From: Poecilobothrus nobilitatus
Taxonomy: Eukaryota; Arthropoda; Insecta; Diptera; Dolichopodidae
Length of the DNA stretch: 64,000 nt
Assembly (NCBI GenBank): GCA_947095535.1
Contig: OX352773.1
Coordinates: forward strand, 84,850,670 to 84,914,669
Reading direction: 5' to 3'
The position numbers and the translations under genes are program-made. A model generated the notes under the pieces. That model saw only the letters and a program-made list of their open reading frames with translations, did not search any database and was not told the origin of the DNA. Every line of letters starts with the position of its first letter. Within the stretch, counting starts at the first letter, position 1. Shown piece after piece: positions 11,801 through 23,562 of this stretch.

Positions 11801-12289
11801 GATACAATTATCAACTCTATAATGAAACTAGAATTTATTTTTGAAATATAGATGGTACTATGGATATGAATGTCTTATAAATTATATACTCTTATGTATA
11901 ATTAAAAAAAAGTATAATATTTATACTTAAAATAATTATATGTAATTATAATATCCTTTTATTTGTTTATTATTTTCTCCTTCGTGTCTCCTCCTTTTTT
12001 ATCTTCAAGGTTACATTTAATTTACAAAAATTTTATTATTTTTTAGGTAAATTCTACTAGGTTTAGGTTGAATTGTAGTTTATAATCGACTGCAGCTAAA
12101 CCACAATAATAAAGATTTTAGAATTAAAAAAAAATTTCGCAAACCAATACCTAAATACCTAAAATACATAAATATTCTCAATACCTAAAAGTTCTAAACA
12201 GATTATGTGATCTTGAAAGAGAATTTGCACCCCCATTCTCATAAATAAAAATTTCTCAATAAAAAAACACATTTCTTTTTATTTCTATA
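11801..12289. other. AT-rich non-coding stretch
   Basis: Nothing is recognised; this may include the decayed 5' part of the minus-strand LINE. Confidence 0.45.
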
Positions 12290-12467
12290 TAGCATGCCCT
12301 TTAAAAGTTATAGATGTGTATATGAAAAGAAGCTAAAGCATCTTTAACTCCTCATATATCGAAGAGCCCCCCTCCCCTCTCCCACTCCAGCAATAGATTT
12401 TTTTTTGTTTGTCTCGACATCCCCGTTCCCTTAATTGAAGGAAGACCATCGAGTCGGAAACACGCTG
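12290..12467 (-). mobile_element. Tc1/mariner-like MITE, half copy ending at 12467
   Basis: The end AAGGAAGACCATCGAGTCGG followed by AAACACGCTG at 12467 is the reverse complement of the end starting at 13599. Similarity extends inward: CCTCATATATCGAAGAG here pairs with TTTCGAGATATGAGGGG near 13697, and AAAAGTTATAGATGTG pairs with AATCTACAACTTTTGAA. It is one end only; no opposite terminus was found. Confidence 0.7.
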
Positions 12468-12534
12468 CATAATAATACAGCAGTTAAAATATAATATTGG
12501 AGCTTTAATTTATATATTTTATTTACTATAAATT

Positions 12535-12660
12535 TGGACAGGTGTCTAAGGTACAGGTTTCTAGAAATAGATAATTTTTTTTCTGATTTTTGACCCATAA
12601 TACTTAACAGCTATAGTAAAAATACAAAAAATTTTTCAGAGGTAACTTATGCTAATTATT
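12535..12660 (+). repeat. Short family B fragment
   Basis: The block GGACAGGTGTCTAAGGTACAGG followed by AAATAGATAATTTTTT and TTTTGACCCATAATA resembles the segment of family B near 38140-38190 (ACAGGTGTCTAAAAATAG, TTTGAGCCCTAATAAC). It is short and diverged. Confidence 0.5.
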
Positions 12661-13127
12661 AATAAAAATCTTCTTTCTCTCACGGTTCTCTCACAGTTCT
12701 CTCATGGTTCTGGTTTAAAGCGTTCCTGACTTAAAGGTATACATGAATAATAAAATAATTTTAATGCAAAAGTAGTAAACAATAACTAAAATTCTTTGGT
12801 TTTACATCCTTATTTTACGTTATTTTAACGTTATTTCGAAAAATTTTCATTCATGCTCCATTCAACATCTAATAATAATAATATCTGAGGAAAATTATTC
12901 TATTGTGAAAAATATTGACGATTTCTTTTTTCTCATACTTGCCACACTTTCTTGTAAGTGAGATGTAATAAAAATGGGACATAACCATAATAAGGTAAAT
13001 GAGATGAGGTAAACATAAGATGGTAAATATAAGATACTTGTTAGTTGTTCAAATAAAATCTGTTGTTGTTGTGGTTCTATTCTTTAACAATTCTAAAGTA
13101 TAAGCTATCATTGAAGTGTTAATGAAT

Positions 13128-13128
<1 letters not shown>
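12661..13128. other. AT-rich non-coding stretch
   Basis: A small triplication TCTCTCACGGTTCTCTCACA near 12675-12710 is the only structure seen. Confidence 0.5.

Positions 13129-13161
<33 letters not shown>
13129..13161. repeat. (GAT)11 microsatellite
   Basis: Eleven uninterrupted GAT units. It is a good candidate for length polymorphism. Confidence 0.95.
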
Positions 13162-13598
13162 AATTGTGTTTGGTATAGTTTTAGAGCGAATAATAATTTT
13201 AAATGTATAATCACTAAAACGTGTTTTTTAATTACTTGCAAAGGAAAATTTAAATAATTGTGTCAAGTGTGCGGTATAGAAAAAGCACTAAAGAAAGTGT
13301 AATAAATTTTTATTTTTTTTTTTTATTTTTCTATTTTTAGAATTTTTAGTTTTTTTATATTTTGTAATTTTAATTATAGTATACACCATAGATTCTGTTG
13401 TAAGGTTTTGTTGGGAAATTAAATTGTTTTCTATAAAATTTTAATTATGTCTGAATGTCTAGGTTAATGTAATTAAAATAATTTCGCTTCTGTTTATTGT
13501 TTTTATGTTAGTTATGGATTGTGTTTTTATATATAGTGTTAGTAAATTAAAATTAATGAAAATGATTAAAAAATAATTACATTAATTACATTGTTATA
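13162..13598. other. AT-rich non-coding stretch
   Basis: Nothing is recognised. Confidence 0.5.
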
Positions 13599-13860
13599 CA
13601 GGGTGTTTCCGACTCGATGGTCTTCCTTCAAATGGATGATCGGGCATACTCAAACTAACAAAAAAATTGTATTGGAGGACGGGTCTATTCTGGACCCTTT
13701 TCGAGATATGAGGGGTAGAAGATTTTTTAGAGACTTTTAATAAAAAATCTACAACTTTTGAACGGCTTACTATAGAGAGATAAAAAAAAATGGATTTTAT
13801 AGAGGAAGTTGTTAGTATTTAAAGCATGGTTATTCGCCTTTTACAGAATATGTATATATA
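13599..13860 (+). mobile_element. Tc1/mariner-like MITE, half copy starting at 13599
   Basis: A TA dinucleotide precedes CAGGGTGTTTCCGACTCGAT, the reverse complement of the end at 12467. The first ten bases match the common Tc1/mariner MITE terminus CAGGGTGTTT. The body (TTTCGAGATATGAGGGGTAG, CTACAACTTTTGAACGGC) matches the oppositely oriented copy. The far end was not found. Confidence 0.72.
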
Positions 13861-13929
13861 TATATATGTATATATGATTTAACAACTTTTACAACAGGAC
13901 AATTCGCAACTTGGACACTTGATGTATAT

Positions 13930-14030
13930 CACATTGTGCTTTAAGAGGGATTTTAGAGTTGGATTCAAAAGCAGGTTTGCCGCTTTTTCCAGAATATTTA
14001 TATATAAGAATATGTGACATTCTGAATTTT
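13930..14030 (-). repeat. Dispersed repeat family C, fragment
   Basis: The motifs GATTTTAGAGTTGGATTC and TTTTTCCAGAATATTTATAT match, directly or reversed, the repeats at 23655, 28080, 41060 and 58385. The family is defined by a CTGATTTTGTAACCAACTCT block and a CATATTCTGGAAAAAG block. Confidence 0.65.
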
Positions 14031-14569
14031 TTCTACAATATTACTAAACTATATTTTTTATTTCATCGTCTATTCACAAAAATAAAAATATTAAACATTA
14101 TTTCTAAGTTTATACAGTATAACAAAATATATATAATTAACCTACCAATCATTTCATGAAATTAAAATGCTGTCTTAATAGAAATAAAATAGATGTGATA
14201 TTTTAATCAATTAAATTATTGCTAGTCCTGCGAGTAATTTACATACAATATTTTGTCCTAGTAGATTTTGTTTTAAAATATTTTCGCAAGCAAGATTTTG
14301 TAACATTAGATTTTGACGTAAAAGATAATGTAGCAAACCCATAAAAACATATATTAGATAAAGCCAAATATAACAAACACCAAAAAAAATCTGACATTTA
14401 TTTACTAAAATTTGACAATAATTGTAAAAATATTATGATCATGCACAAGAGATATTGACCAGAGATTTAAAGATCTGCATTAGATAATTATATGATCACT
14501 GAGAATCATTTGTTTTATTTTTCATATTTATATATTTTAAAGAAAACAGTAAGGAATAAAAATACTTAT
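14031..14569. other. AT-rich non-coding stretch
   Basis: Nothing is recognised. Confidence 0.5.
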
Positions 14570-15060
14570 ATCATGCAGTAAGGTGTTATATACTACTGCA
14601 CGTTGTAATCAGCTAATGCCCCTGGCTGTAGTAAAATAATAATATTTTAATAATATTTTTATAATAAGCTGCTACAGTGACAGAGGGGGTTGCCTTCAAT
14701 AATTACCTCATGCAGTAAGGCGTTTTAATACTAATGAATGTTGTAACTGTTGTAACAGCTATAGTCAATGTTAGCAAAATAGTAACAATAATAGGCGGAT
14801 TCATTGTTTCCTTACAGTCCCACTCCCAATTCAATGTTTCCGTATCCATTTCCTATTCTTTCCAACCCGTTCTCCCTAGCTGATATACTGCGTTCACAGG
14901 TAAGGATTTCATCCCATAATATATTTGCTAAAGGGGGAGGTGGATTTAGTCAGTAAGAATTTGGCACTACCAAGGGGAAAGTTTTGGTGTCTTTAGAAGA
15001 TTCCCATCTTCCTTAGGAAAAAAAATACTTAGATGCATTTGAAAAATTCAATGCACATTT
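14570..15060 (+). repeat. Dispersed repeat family D, copy 1
   Basis: This shares long blocks with 47100-47420 and, reversed, 58830-59115. The order is CATGCAGTAAGGTGTTATAT, CTTACAGTCCCACTCCCAAT, GTTTCCGTATCCATTTCCTA, TAGTCAGTAAGAATTTGGCA, GGTGTCTTTAGAAGATTCCC and then CCTTAGGAAAAAAA. The CATGCAGTAAGG block occurs twice (14574 and 14711). It ends in an A-rich run, so a LINE 3' tail or SINE-like element is possible. No coding frame supports a family name. Confidence 0.82.
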
Positions 15061-16661
15061 CAAGGGACATATAATATTTATTAAATGTAAACAAAAATAT
15101 CCATATTAATAAATATTAGATTGTAATTATTTAAGGAAGTATAGTTTTATATAGAAAGATTAGTTCTTCTTCTACAGTCACACATTCGGATAGATTAAAA
15201 CAGATCCGTAGCATTGTTGATAAGAGATCCTAACACCCAATTGTTGGCATTTTATTATTAAAACTATGTTCATTTTAATGTGACATAGAAGTTTGCCTTA
15301 AAGGCAGAATTATGAAATTCTCAAAAAATTAAAAGTCAACTTTTATTAGAATATTGATATTGATGTATTTTGATTCATGAAAGAATAAAATCACAAACAC
15401 TCTCTACACTTTATAGTTTCAAAAATATTTCAAAAAAATCTAGTTTTCGATAAGGAAAAGAACTGCGGTTTATTTTCATCATAAAATCATCATCATTTGA
15501 GTTGTCCGACATATTATATTTAGGACAGGAAAAAACTTAACCTATCTATTACCAAATTAAAATACTTTAACTTAAAGCTAATTAAATAAATAATGTTGCC
15601 TTATTATATTAGAAGTTGTTCGGAATAAGATTTTATAGGAAATGATGCACTAAAAAATATATTTTTTTTTTTTAAACAATTTAACAAAAATTCTTTCTTT
15701 TTCCGATTCCAATAAAACTGGAAAAATCACATCAAATTTTTAAATAAAGTTCACTTAAATTAAATAAAATCATGACTTTAAAATAATTTAAATAAAGTTA
15801 AATGCAAAAAGGAAAAGGAAACAAAAACTAAAACCAAAAGAATAAAGAAAAGAAAAAAACGGAAATGAAACAACTAACATTAATGCTTTTTTTATTTGCT
15901 TTTTATCACCTTTTACTTGATACACGTTTTTATGCTTTTTGGTTTTTATTAAATCTATAAAAGAGAAAATTTATTATAAAAACATACAAATAACGTAAAA
16001 AAAAACCAAAATGTTAAGGTATATCAAATAAGCAAACAGCATCTTGCAAATAAAAGGATTTGCCAACCAACAAAAAGGCTTTTTATATTCTTCTTCTCCA
16101 CTCTACTTTAAATAAAATTTAAAGTTTAAAGAACCACACAGTGAAGTAAAAAAAAAAATATCGTTGCTGTTACAATACGTTTGGTTGTTTGGTTATGAAA
16201 ACTAATATTGATATTTTAAGAAAAAAATGAAAAACGTTTTGAATGCTTTTATAATAACCTGCCTTTCAAAAAAAACGTAACAATCTTCATTTACTTAGGG
16301 TATCCGTTCTTTTTTATCTATTTTTTCATTCACTTTGTTTTTATGTAACATTTCTAGATGTATTTTATGATACACCCACAGTTTTCGTCAAAAATTTAAG
16401 GCGCGATATATTTTTTAAAGTAAAACAAGTATCTGTGACAAAAATTAAAAAAAAAAACTAACATTTGGTGAGAAACAAAAACTCAGTGCAAGCTAAGATC
16501 TTAAACATGAGTAAATGTATTTAAAGAAAATTTAAATTAAATAATTAAATTAATAATTTATTAATTATATTAATTAATTTAGTAATTTAAATTTGTATCT
16601 TTTACAATTTTTAACTTGTTCTTGAAAAAATATTCTTTTAAAATTTTAAAAATTTTTAAGT
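15061..16661. other. AT-rich non-coding stretch
   Basis: No gene or repeat is recognised over 1.6 kb. Composition is extremely AT-rich with A-runs. Confidence 0.5.
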
Positions 16662-17560
16662 ATCGGGTATAATAAAATTACTCCTCCATTTGTAACACCT
16701 CGAAATAAGCGAGTTAGAAAGGTATGGATCGGATCAGAATCAAATTCTGAGTCGATTAAGCCATGTCCGTCCGTCCGTCCGTCCGTCAATACGCTAACTC
16801 AAAAACTAAAAAAGCTAGAATCTTGAAATTTACACAAAATATTCTGGGAGCAATTTGTAGATTCCCTATTTTTTTTGGTTGAGTTCCGACCAAAACCTTT
16901 AGCTCCCGAACAACTAACTTTTAGATCTCCAAAATTTTTTTGAAATAGAGCCATGAAATTTTAACTGTTGATAGATATCATAGAACTATTAATTTTATGT
17001 ATGTACATATTAAGTTTTCTGTAGCCCCACCCGTTAAGGAGCTACAGCCCACAAAGTTCGAAAAATCTGTATATTTAAATTGTTATAAAACAAGCTCTAT
17101 AAGGTATATCTTCAATCTGAAACGATAGGTGCTATTACGAGCTTTACAAACATGTATATAATAAATATATACTTATGCTATACGGTGTCTTAATTTACCG
17201 TTATGCGAAACTGAATTATTGCAAAATCCTTTAACCCTTCTATCTTATAAACGGTTTAAGTTGGAAACTTGAAATTTTGACAGAAGTTAGATCTTTGAAA
17301 ATAAGTATGAGTCATTTCAGAAATGTTTTTTGTATCACCCGCCGTTTACGAGCTGTAAGGGGTCAAAAACTGAAAATTTCCTATTTTTAAACACCTTTAA
17401 CTGGAACACCTGTTAACATTTTTTTGAAGTAATACACAAAAATTAAAGCTTCAACATTATACTCTCATTTCTGTTAACAACTTTTTTTTAATAATATTGG
17501 GTTAGTTTATAATTGACGAAAGTGTTACTTGATTTTTTCAAATTTTCTAACAAATTTCTT
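16662..17560 (-). repeat. Hybrid repeat: family A tail joined to a family B body
   Basis: The left end carries the family A tail: TATCGGGTATAATAAAATTA, GGTATGGATCGGATCAGAAT, GAGTCGATTAAGCCATGTCC and (GTCC)n. From about 16800 the sequence is family B in reverse: CTAAAAAAGCTAGAATCTTG, GTAGCCCCACCCGTTAAGG, AATTTACCGTTATGCG, GAGCTGTAAGGGGTC and CTTTAACTGGAACACCTG. It shows that A and B belong to one larger group sharing a (GGAC)n-containing tail. Confidence 0.8.
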
Positions 17561-19235
17561 TAACGAATTTTTTGAATTTTGTTTTACTCGATAATTTGAA
17601 ATTGTTGAGGATATAATGCGTAGTACAAAAAAATGTAAATAAATAAACAATATAACGGTTGCTTGAAGAATTATTATTAATATATTGATATACATACATA
17701 CTTATATAATATCATGTTTATTTACATATCGTATATGTCACTGATGAATAAATGATAAGAGTATAGATGTATATTATATAGCACCGTATTTCCATACATA
17801 TATGTACATATGTATTTTATTGTACCTATAAGAAATTATTCTATGAATGGAAATATTTTTAAAGAAATATTGCAATGTATGGCGATATACTTATAACAAT
17901 ATAAATATACTATGTGCGCATTAATATAATATAATATTTAAAATTATATTTACTATTTTGTACTAAGTAAATTTAATATACATTTACCGCTTAGTATTAA
18001 ATGGTACTATAGAATATTTGAAAAAGTTTTGGATTGATAATCGTTATGTGGAAGGTTAGAATCTGCTTTTGAAGAATGTATAAACATATAGTTTGAATAT
18101 ATGTACAACCAATAGTTCTAGAAATTATAAAATCCACCCAAATTATTTTAAAATACTAAAATATTAAAAAAATAATATTGTAAGCAGAGTGACAGACTGT
18201 GAATATACTAACGGTTCGTACGGGTATCTAAGAGTTGAGAATAGCAACTGTATTCTTTCTCGTTTTCTTTTTTTTCTTTTTTTTTTTTTATTATGTATTT
18301 CCTATACCACAGAGTTTTATAAATATTTGATTAGAAAAAAAATATTAAAAAACAAGAGTCCTTACTTTTCTTACCAACATTTTTAATTCAAATAAAGGCA
18401 ATAAAAACAATACTATTTTCAACTAGGCTTTACTTCTAGTTCGATTCTTTCTACTTCTTGGATTGTTTGTGTTATTTTTGTAACGATTCTTCCACTGGAT
18501 TTTTTTTTCGTAAATGCCGTTTTTCTTTTCAATTTACTTTATTTTACATTATAATTTTTATCGAATCGATGTTTATGTGTACTTTTGTTTTTTTTGTAAC
18601 ACAACCAGAAAGGATAAGTGGGTTGTATATGGTTGTATCAGCAATAAACAGAAATTTAAAAAAAAAATCATTTCATATTTTATGAGGTATATATAAAACA
18701 AGTTAAAGGATTCAATTGGAATGAACTTCTTAAGTTCCCATTTGATTACAATACTAATAAATTTTTATATGAACTTTAAAGAAAAAATGAGAAATTCTTT
18801 TAAAGGCCTTATCCTTTAAAATTAAGTAATTTTAGGTATTCTTTTAAACATTTTGATCAAATTTAATAATAAAAAAAAAAAAATTAAAAGTTAATTAAAA
18901 ATTGATAAATAATCAATAGCTTTAGTAATGAGTATATTAAAAAATGTAAAAACTTTATTTAAAAACTATATTTAAATTAATTAGTTAAATAAAAGGAAAC
19001 GGTTTTGTAAGATAATCAATTCGTTTTTGAGAATACATTTCAAAATATTTTTATAATTTAATTACTTTCTTCTCAGTTATTTTGTTTTTTTTTTATTATA
19101 TTTTAATTTGATACTTGTGGAAATTTTTGATCCAACTTTTGCGATAAACCTCCATTATTTTAAAGACTTTTTTTTTATGCTTATCCTCAACTAGAATAAA
19201 ACCTTCAGGTGAAATTAAAATACTAAATTTCCATA
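17561..19235. other. AT-rich non-coding stretch
   Basis: No gene is recognised. TATACATACATACTTATATA-type tracts lie at 17690-17820. Reading frames near 18189-18696 are phenylalanine-rich products of T-runs. Confidence 0.5.
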
Positions 19236-19375
19236 ATATTTCCGGAGGATGAATTAATTTCCATGAACATAAGTTCCATGGAACTAATATCGTCTTAAAT
19301 GGACTTCAGTTTCATTGAACTTCCATTGAACCATTGGTCGTTTCTTAATGGACTTCCCCCCAATATTTCTAGTAT
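19236..19375. mobile_element. Decayed MITE related to the one at 40791-41506
   Basis: The left part GGAGGATGAATTAATTTCCA and CATAAGTTCCATGGAACT, and the right part TTAATGGACTTCCCCCC, match the ends of the 40791-41506 element (GATGACTTAACTTC, CTTAAGTTCCATGGAA, and the C-rich end). The copy is short and heavily diverged. Confidence 0.6.
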
Positions 19376-19830
19376 TATTTAATTTAATTGAGATTTTAAA
19401 ATCTATTTAGCTAAACATAATTGCCATTGTATTTTGGAAATACAAAGTAGTTGTAAAGTTCAAATGACGGATTCTATTTTTTTAATATAGATTAGTAATG
19501 GCTTTGAAACAAATATTGGGGCAAATCGAAGTTTCATATTGCAAAATATTCTTTTCAAAATATTCTCAATGATTAATTTCTATAGTTTCTGCAAAGCTAT
19601 AATGTACACAATACCGACATGTGTGTGTGTGTGTGGGTATGTCTGTGGGCACATGTTAAACAACTGAGCGAAATTTTTTGCAATTTCATATTTAAGGTTT
19701 TGACGTAAATATCTCGGATTGATAAGCTTTTGGAGCAAATCGGACAACCGCAAGTGGTAGTTTACTAGTGTACTTTTTAAGTTTTTTACGAATATTTCGG
19801 AACAGAAAAATTTTATTAGAAAAATTATTA
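19376..19830. other. AT-rich stretch with a TG microsatellite
   Basis: A (TG)n tract with interruptions spans about 19619-19650. Nothing else is recognised. Confidence 0.55.
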
Positions 19831-20199
19831 AAGCCTAGTTGACACTATACTAAGTATTAGCTGCTAGTTTACCAGCAAAATGTACATGCATGTATTAAGC
19901 ATAATGTAAACACTCGATTAGCTGCTAGTGTTTATCTACATGCGCTAATAAAAAAAAGTTGATACTTGTTCTACTTTTTCTAACATTCTATACTAATTAA
20001 TATGGTGTAAATTAAAAAAACAAAGCAACATCGCTCGGATAGCGTTTAAAAATTGATTTGTTTTTGTTGTCATATTTTGTTTTTATTTGTTCTTTGGATA
20101 AATATAGGAACATAGCAACATCGAAATTCGAACGGATAATATCTAAAAGTTATTTTATTTCATCATTTATTAATATTACATTTTGAAATATTTTAAAAT

Positions 20200-21116
20200 A
20201 TGGCAAGCAAGTGGGGAAACCAAGACATCGTAACTTTTTAGAAAAATACAAGGAATGTGAGTGCCCTTGGAATTATAAGATCGGCCGCTACAAAGAAAAG
20301 CAAGAAAGAAAAAAGGCCTACGAATACCTGGAAAAATAATTTAAGTTGAATTCCGACCAAATAAAAAAAAAAATTTAATCAATTAGAGATACCTATAACA
20401 TCGAAAAAAATAAAAGTAAAAAATCTTTAAAATCTGGCGCTTCACCAGACGAAAATTATAAACCAAAATTGGTTTGGTTTGATAATGCCGACAGCTTTTT
20501 AGGCAATAAATAAAGTGGGAAAACTGTCTCAGTTATAGTAAGTAAACGTGTATAAAGTTTTATTATCTAGAATACAACAAATTCTTTAAATTTTAATGTA
20601 GGAAAAATCAAATGAAGACTTAGTCACGCTGCCTGAGTTTATTCCAAGGAAAAAAATTAAAGCTGCAATGCCTAAGCATATAGAACAAGCAATAAATAAA
20701 CTAGAAGAGCTGAAATCTAGTAATCAAACTCAAGATCAGTTTTATTTTTTTGGCGCGCTAATTTCACAACAGCTTAGAGAATTGTCTTTTGAAAGAGGGT
20801 TTATTTCTCAATCAAGATTGTACAATCAAAAATACAACAAATTATGGTACAAGAACAGTTAGATAATGAAAAAAACAATCGGCAGAATTCAAAGATTTTA
20901 AATTCATCATTATCTTTGCAGATAACATGTTCCATTCCAAGTAGTCATAATGATACTCTCGAAAAGCATTGTGATGAAACATTTCCAAACTATCTTAATG
21001 AAACTGTTTTTTCACTTCTTCCACTGACACCATATAGTTCAATTCTAGTAGAAGATCAATACTACCTGCAAATTTTGATAATAAACCTTCAAAAGGAAAT
21101 GAAAAAAGTGACATAA
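20200..21116 (+). pseudogene. MADF-domain (Myb/SANT-like) Harbinger accessory protein, broken
   Basis: In Harbinger elements this protein binds the element's ends and helps the transposase enter the nucleus. The ATG at 20200 opens a short frame (MASKWGNQDIVTF). After a one-base frameshift the MADF domain continues at about 20237: LEKYKECECPWNYKIG, then KKAYEYLEK, SIRDTYN, SGASPDENYKPKLVWF and DNADSFL. Stop codons interrupt it near 20337 and 20511. GTAAGT at 20538 and TTTTAATGTAG ending at 20601 define a plausible 64-bp intron that joins the frames in phase. The following exon (EDLVTLPEFIPRKK...) has a BESS-like stretch, FFGALISQQLRELS. A stop at 20860 and a shift into the frame ending at 21116 complete the decay. 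The family call is good and the exon structure is inferred. Confidence 0.8.
20538..20601 (+). other. Predicted 64-bp intron
   Basis: A GTAAGT donor and a T-rich acceptor ending TAG keep the MADF frame in phase. The length is typical for flies. Confidence 0.6.
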
Positions 21117-21309
21117 TATGTTAGCTCTATCATCTATTTTAAATAAAAACAATTAAACTTTACATTTTATGAATAAATATTTTTATTTTATTAAGTTTTG
21201 GTTAATTTTTAGACTTTATTAAATATTAAAGTATTTTTTAAGTTTTTATTATATTTATTTTTAGTATGTTAAAATTGAATTTTTTTAAATCTTATTCATG
21301 TTTTATTTA

Positions 21310-22116
21310 TTTTTCTCCATTGCCATGGAACTGCACCTTCTTCTACAAAGTATTTTGTATAAAATTTTCTTTGATAATCAGCCGCTTTCGAATAATTGTT
21401 ACTACCAAAAGATATTTTTCGTTCAAAACTGTTTAAGATTTAATTTCTCCAAGATCCAGTAATAATAGTTCCAGATTCTAAATCTTCGTGATCAGTTGTA
21501 GAAGATGCCATATAATTTATTGAATTGGTTTCTCTTAGCCAATTATGTAATGTACATGCTGCTTTTAAAATGAAATCTACTTTTTCAGGACAGAGTTCAA
21601 TACAAGATAAAAAAACTCTAAATCTTGAGTTTTCATTAAGTAGGTAGAAAGAGCGAATGCATCATATCTAACAATCGCACCCCAATTAGGAAAATTTATA
21701 CTTCCATTTTCTATACATTCTTTCAATTTACTATCTCGAAAATTTTTTGAATCATTAATTCTGCCATTCCTTCCGATATCTATATATTTGAATTTATACT
21801 CACTGTCTACTAAAGCCATTAATACTATGGAATAAAAACCTTTGTAATTATAAAATTCACTACAGCCGTGCGCCGCATTTTTTAAGCGAATATGTTTTCC
21901 GTCAATGGAGCCACAACAGTTTAGCAAATTCCACCGTGTTGGAAAACCATATATAAGATAAAACCATAAACCAATCATAATATTTCTAGATATTATATAA
22001 ATATTGTTAATGTTTTCATCTGATTTTGGAATAGCAAAAGAAAACATTAGGTATAAAAAGTGCATAGAGAACCTTCCTCTATCCACTAACTTTTTTTTTA
22101 ATTGTATACTAAACAT
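21310..22116 (-). pseudogene. HARBI1-type Harbinger transposase, internally deleted
   Basis: This is a DDE endonuclease of the Harbinger/DDE_4 family, which cuts and pastes the element. On the minus strand it reads LLNCCGSIDGKHIRLKN (first catalytic Asp), FYNYKGFYSIVLMALVDSEY, KYIDIGRNGRINDSKNFRDS (second Asp) and RYDAFALSTYLM. After that the frame shifts near 21625 and resumes with NSRFRVFLSCIELCPEKVDF, ACTLHNWLRETN and, after a stop near 21443, AADYQRKFYTKYFVEEG and VPWQW. Family members carry about 50 residues between YLM and the RFRVF-like block, including the third catalytic acid in a VENAFG-like motif; that block is missing. The start at 22116 is arbitrary and upstream exons were not recognised. 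The protein cannot be catalytic. Confidence 0.88.
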
Positions 22117-22191
22117 AATGAATATTATATTTTCTTAACTAGCGCCTAAATGTATTGTATTTACTAATTTTCTTTAATTTTACTATATCAT

Positions 22192-22260
22192 TATATATAT
22201 ATATATATATGTATTTATATACATTCATATATAATACGTATATAGTGATATATGCATATA
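22192..22260. repeat. (AT)n microsatellite and TATA-rich tract
   Basis: An (AT)n run is followed by TGTATTTATATACATTCATA and related palindromic tracts. Confidence 0.85.
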
Positions 22261-23562
22261 AAATTATGTTACAGAAAAAAGGGTTGATATACAATTTTCT
22301 AATATTAAAAGTCTTTTTTAACACTATATAACACTATGCATTTGCAGAAACACCTTTGGTCGGTTGTTACGATGATAGGCGCCACTTGTGAATGGACTGT
22401 AATGTTAAAGAGTAAAGAAAATAAGAATATAAAAAGAAAAAACCAAAGAAAACTGTAGGAAAAAATAAATTCTTTGAGTTTCATTTTTATTAATTAAATA
22501 AAATTCTGGAAGGTAAACTTTAGGGTATACATCCATTAACTGTTCAAACAAACATATAATAACTGTTTAATGCCTGCTATAAAAGTTAAAGTAAATATAA
22601 ATAAAACAAAAAAAAATTTGGTCTATAAAAATGTTAAAGTTTTTACATGAAAAATGGGGAATACCTTTACTATTTTGTAGTTATTACATTATGTAAGTTA
22701 ATGGTGGCATTAAATACGAAATAAAATAACAAATTGCTTTAAGTTTATTCCTTATATTAAAAGTTCTTTATGGTTGTTTATTTCTTTATGTCGTTGTTTG
22801 TTTCTTCTAATTATTTTTCAGTTATTTGCGTGATTATATTGCAAATTAAATGTTAAAGATTTTTTACTTTAACATTTTTTTTAGTAATTTGTTGAGTTGG
22901 CGTTATAAGAAGATCGTTTTATACATCACTTGATACCTCGTCTTTCTTATAGAAGGGATTTTTGCAAATTCAGTCATCAAGGAATTTTTGTTATTGCAAT
23001 TTGATAAGATTTAAATTATTAATATTGATTTCAATTTAACTTTAGCCAACCTTCAGAGGTTTTCCCCTTCCGTTAATTTTTACAGTTTCATTCTTTTTCA
23101 GTTTAAAATTTCTTTCGCTTCTTTTAAGAGCAGTGCTTTGATTTTTAAATTACCTCTAACTTCATGTCCTTCCAAATAATGTTAGCTTACAAATTTCATA
23201 ATGGATTGGAATTTAGATTTGAGATAAAAGCTTTCAGCAACTTGACTTTTGCTGGGAAATCTTGAGGCAAGTAATGGCTACAGAAGAGTTTTAGTTATTA
23301 CATTTATAATTTTATTTTTCGAGAAACTTTAGGAAAAAAGAACCATAAACAACGACAGCTTTAAGTAAATTTATACGTTAATGGATCTTTTATACAAATT
23401 TAAATATATGAAAACCGTCGGAGTCTACAAAGTAAAGAAATGTTCAATTATTAAGAATCTATTATTAGGCGGAAAGTAATAGAATGGAAAATATACAAAT
23501 TAGAAATTAAAAAAAAATATATTTTGTTTAATATTATAAAAATATCTTATTTATTATACCGA
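22261..23562. other. Stretch without a recognised gene
   Basis: No family was recognised. The minus strand at about 23290-22900 has short coding-like pieces in shifting frames, such as STALKRSERNFKLKKNE. They might be an unidentified decayed gene or chance. Confidence 0.4.

Larger units (their letters stand above)
19831..22140. mobile_element. Decayed two-gene Harbinger transposon
   Basis: A MADF-domain gene on the plus strand converges on a HARBI1-type transposase gene on the minus strand, the usual two-gene arrangement of animal Harbinger elements. A possible left end lies after ATTATTA at 19831: AAGCCTAGTTGACACTATAC, similar in pattern to the MITE end at 705 (GGCCTTTCCACAC). An ATTAGCTGCTAGT motif occurs twice inside the left end (19856 and 19918). 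No right terminal repeat was found near 22140-22400, so the right end is either lost or diverged. Both genes are broken. Confidence 0.72.

Noticed and set aside
18189..18696. Hydrophobic frames that look like membrane proteins
   Set aside because: They consist of TTT-rich codons from T-runs and share no motif with any family.
21577..22116. Treating this frame as a functional domesticated HARBI1 gene
   Set aside because: The frame lacks the third catalytic residue, and the C-terminal part continues in another frame with a stop, so it is a dead transposon gene.
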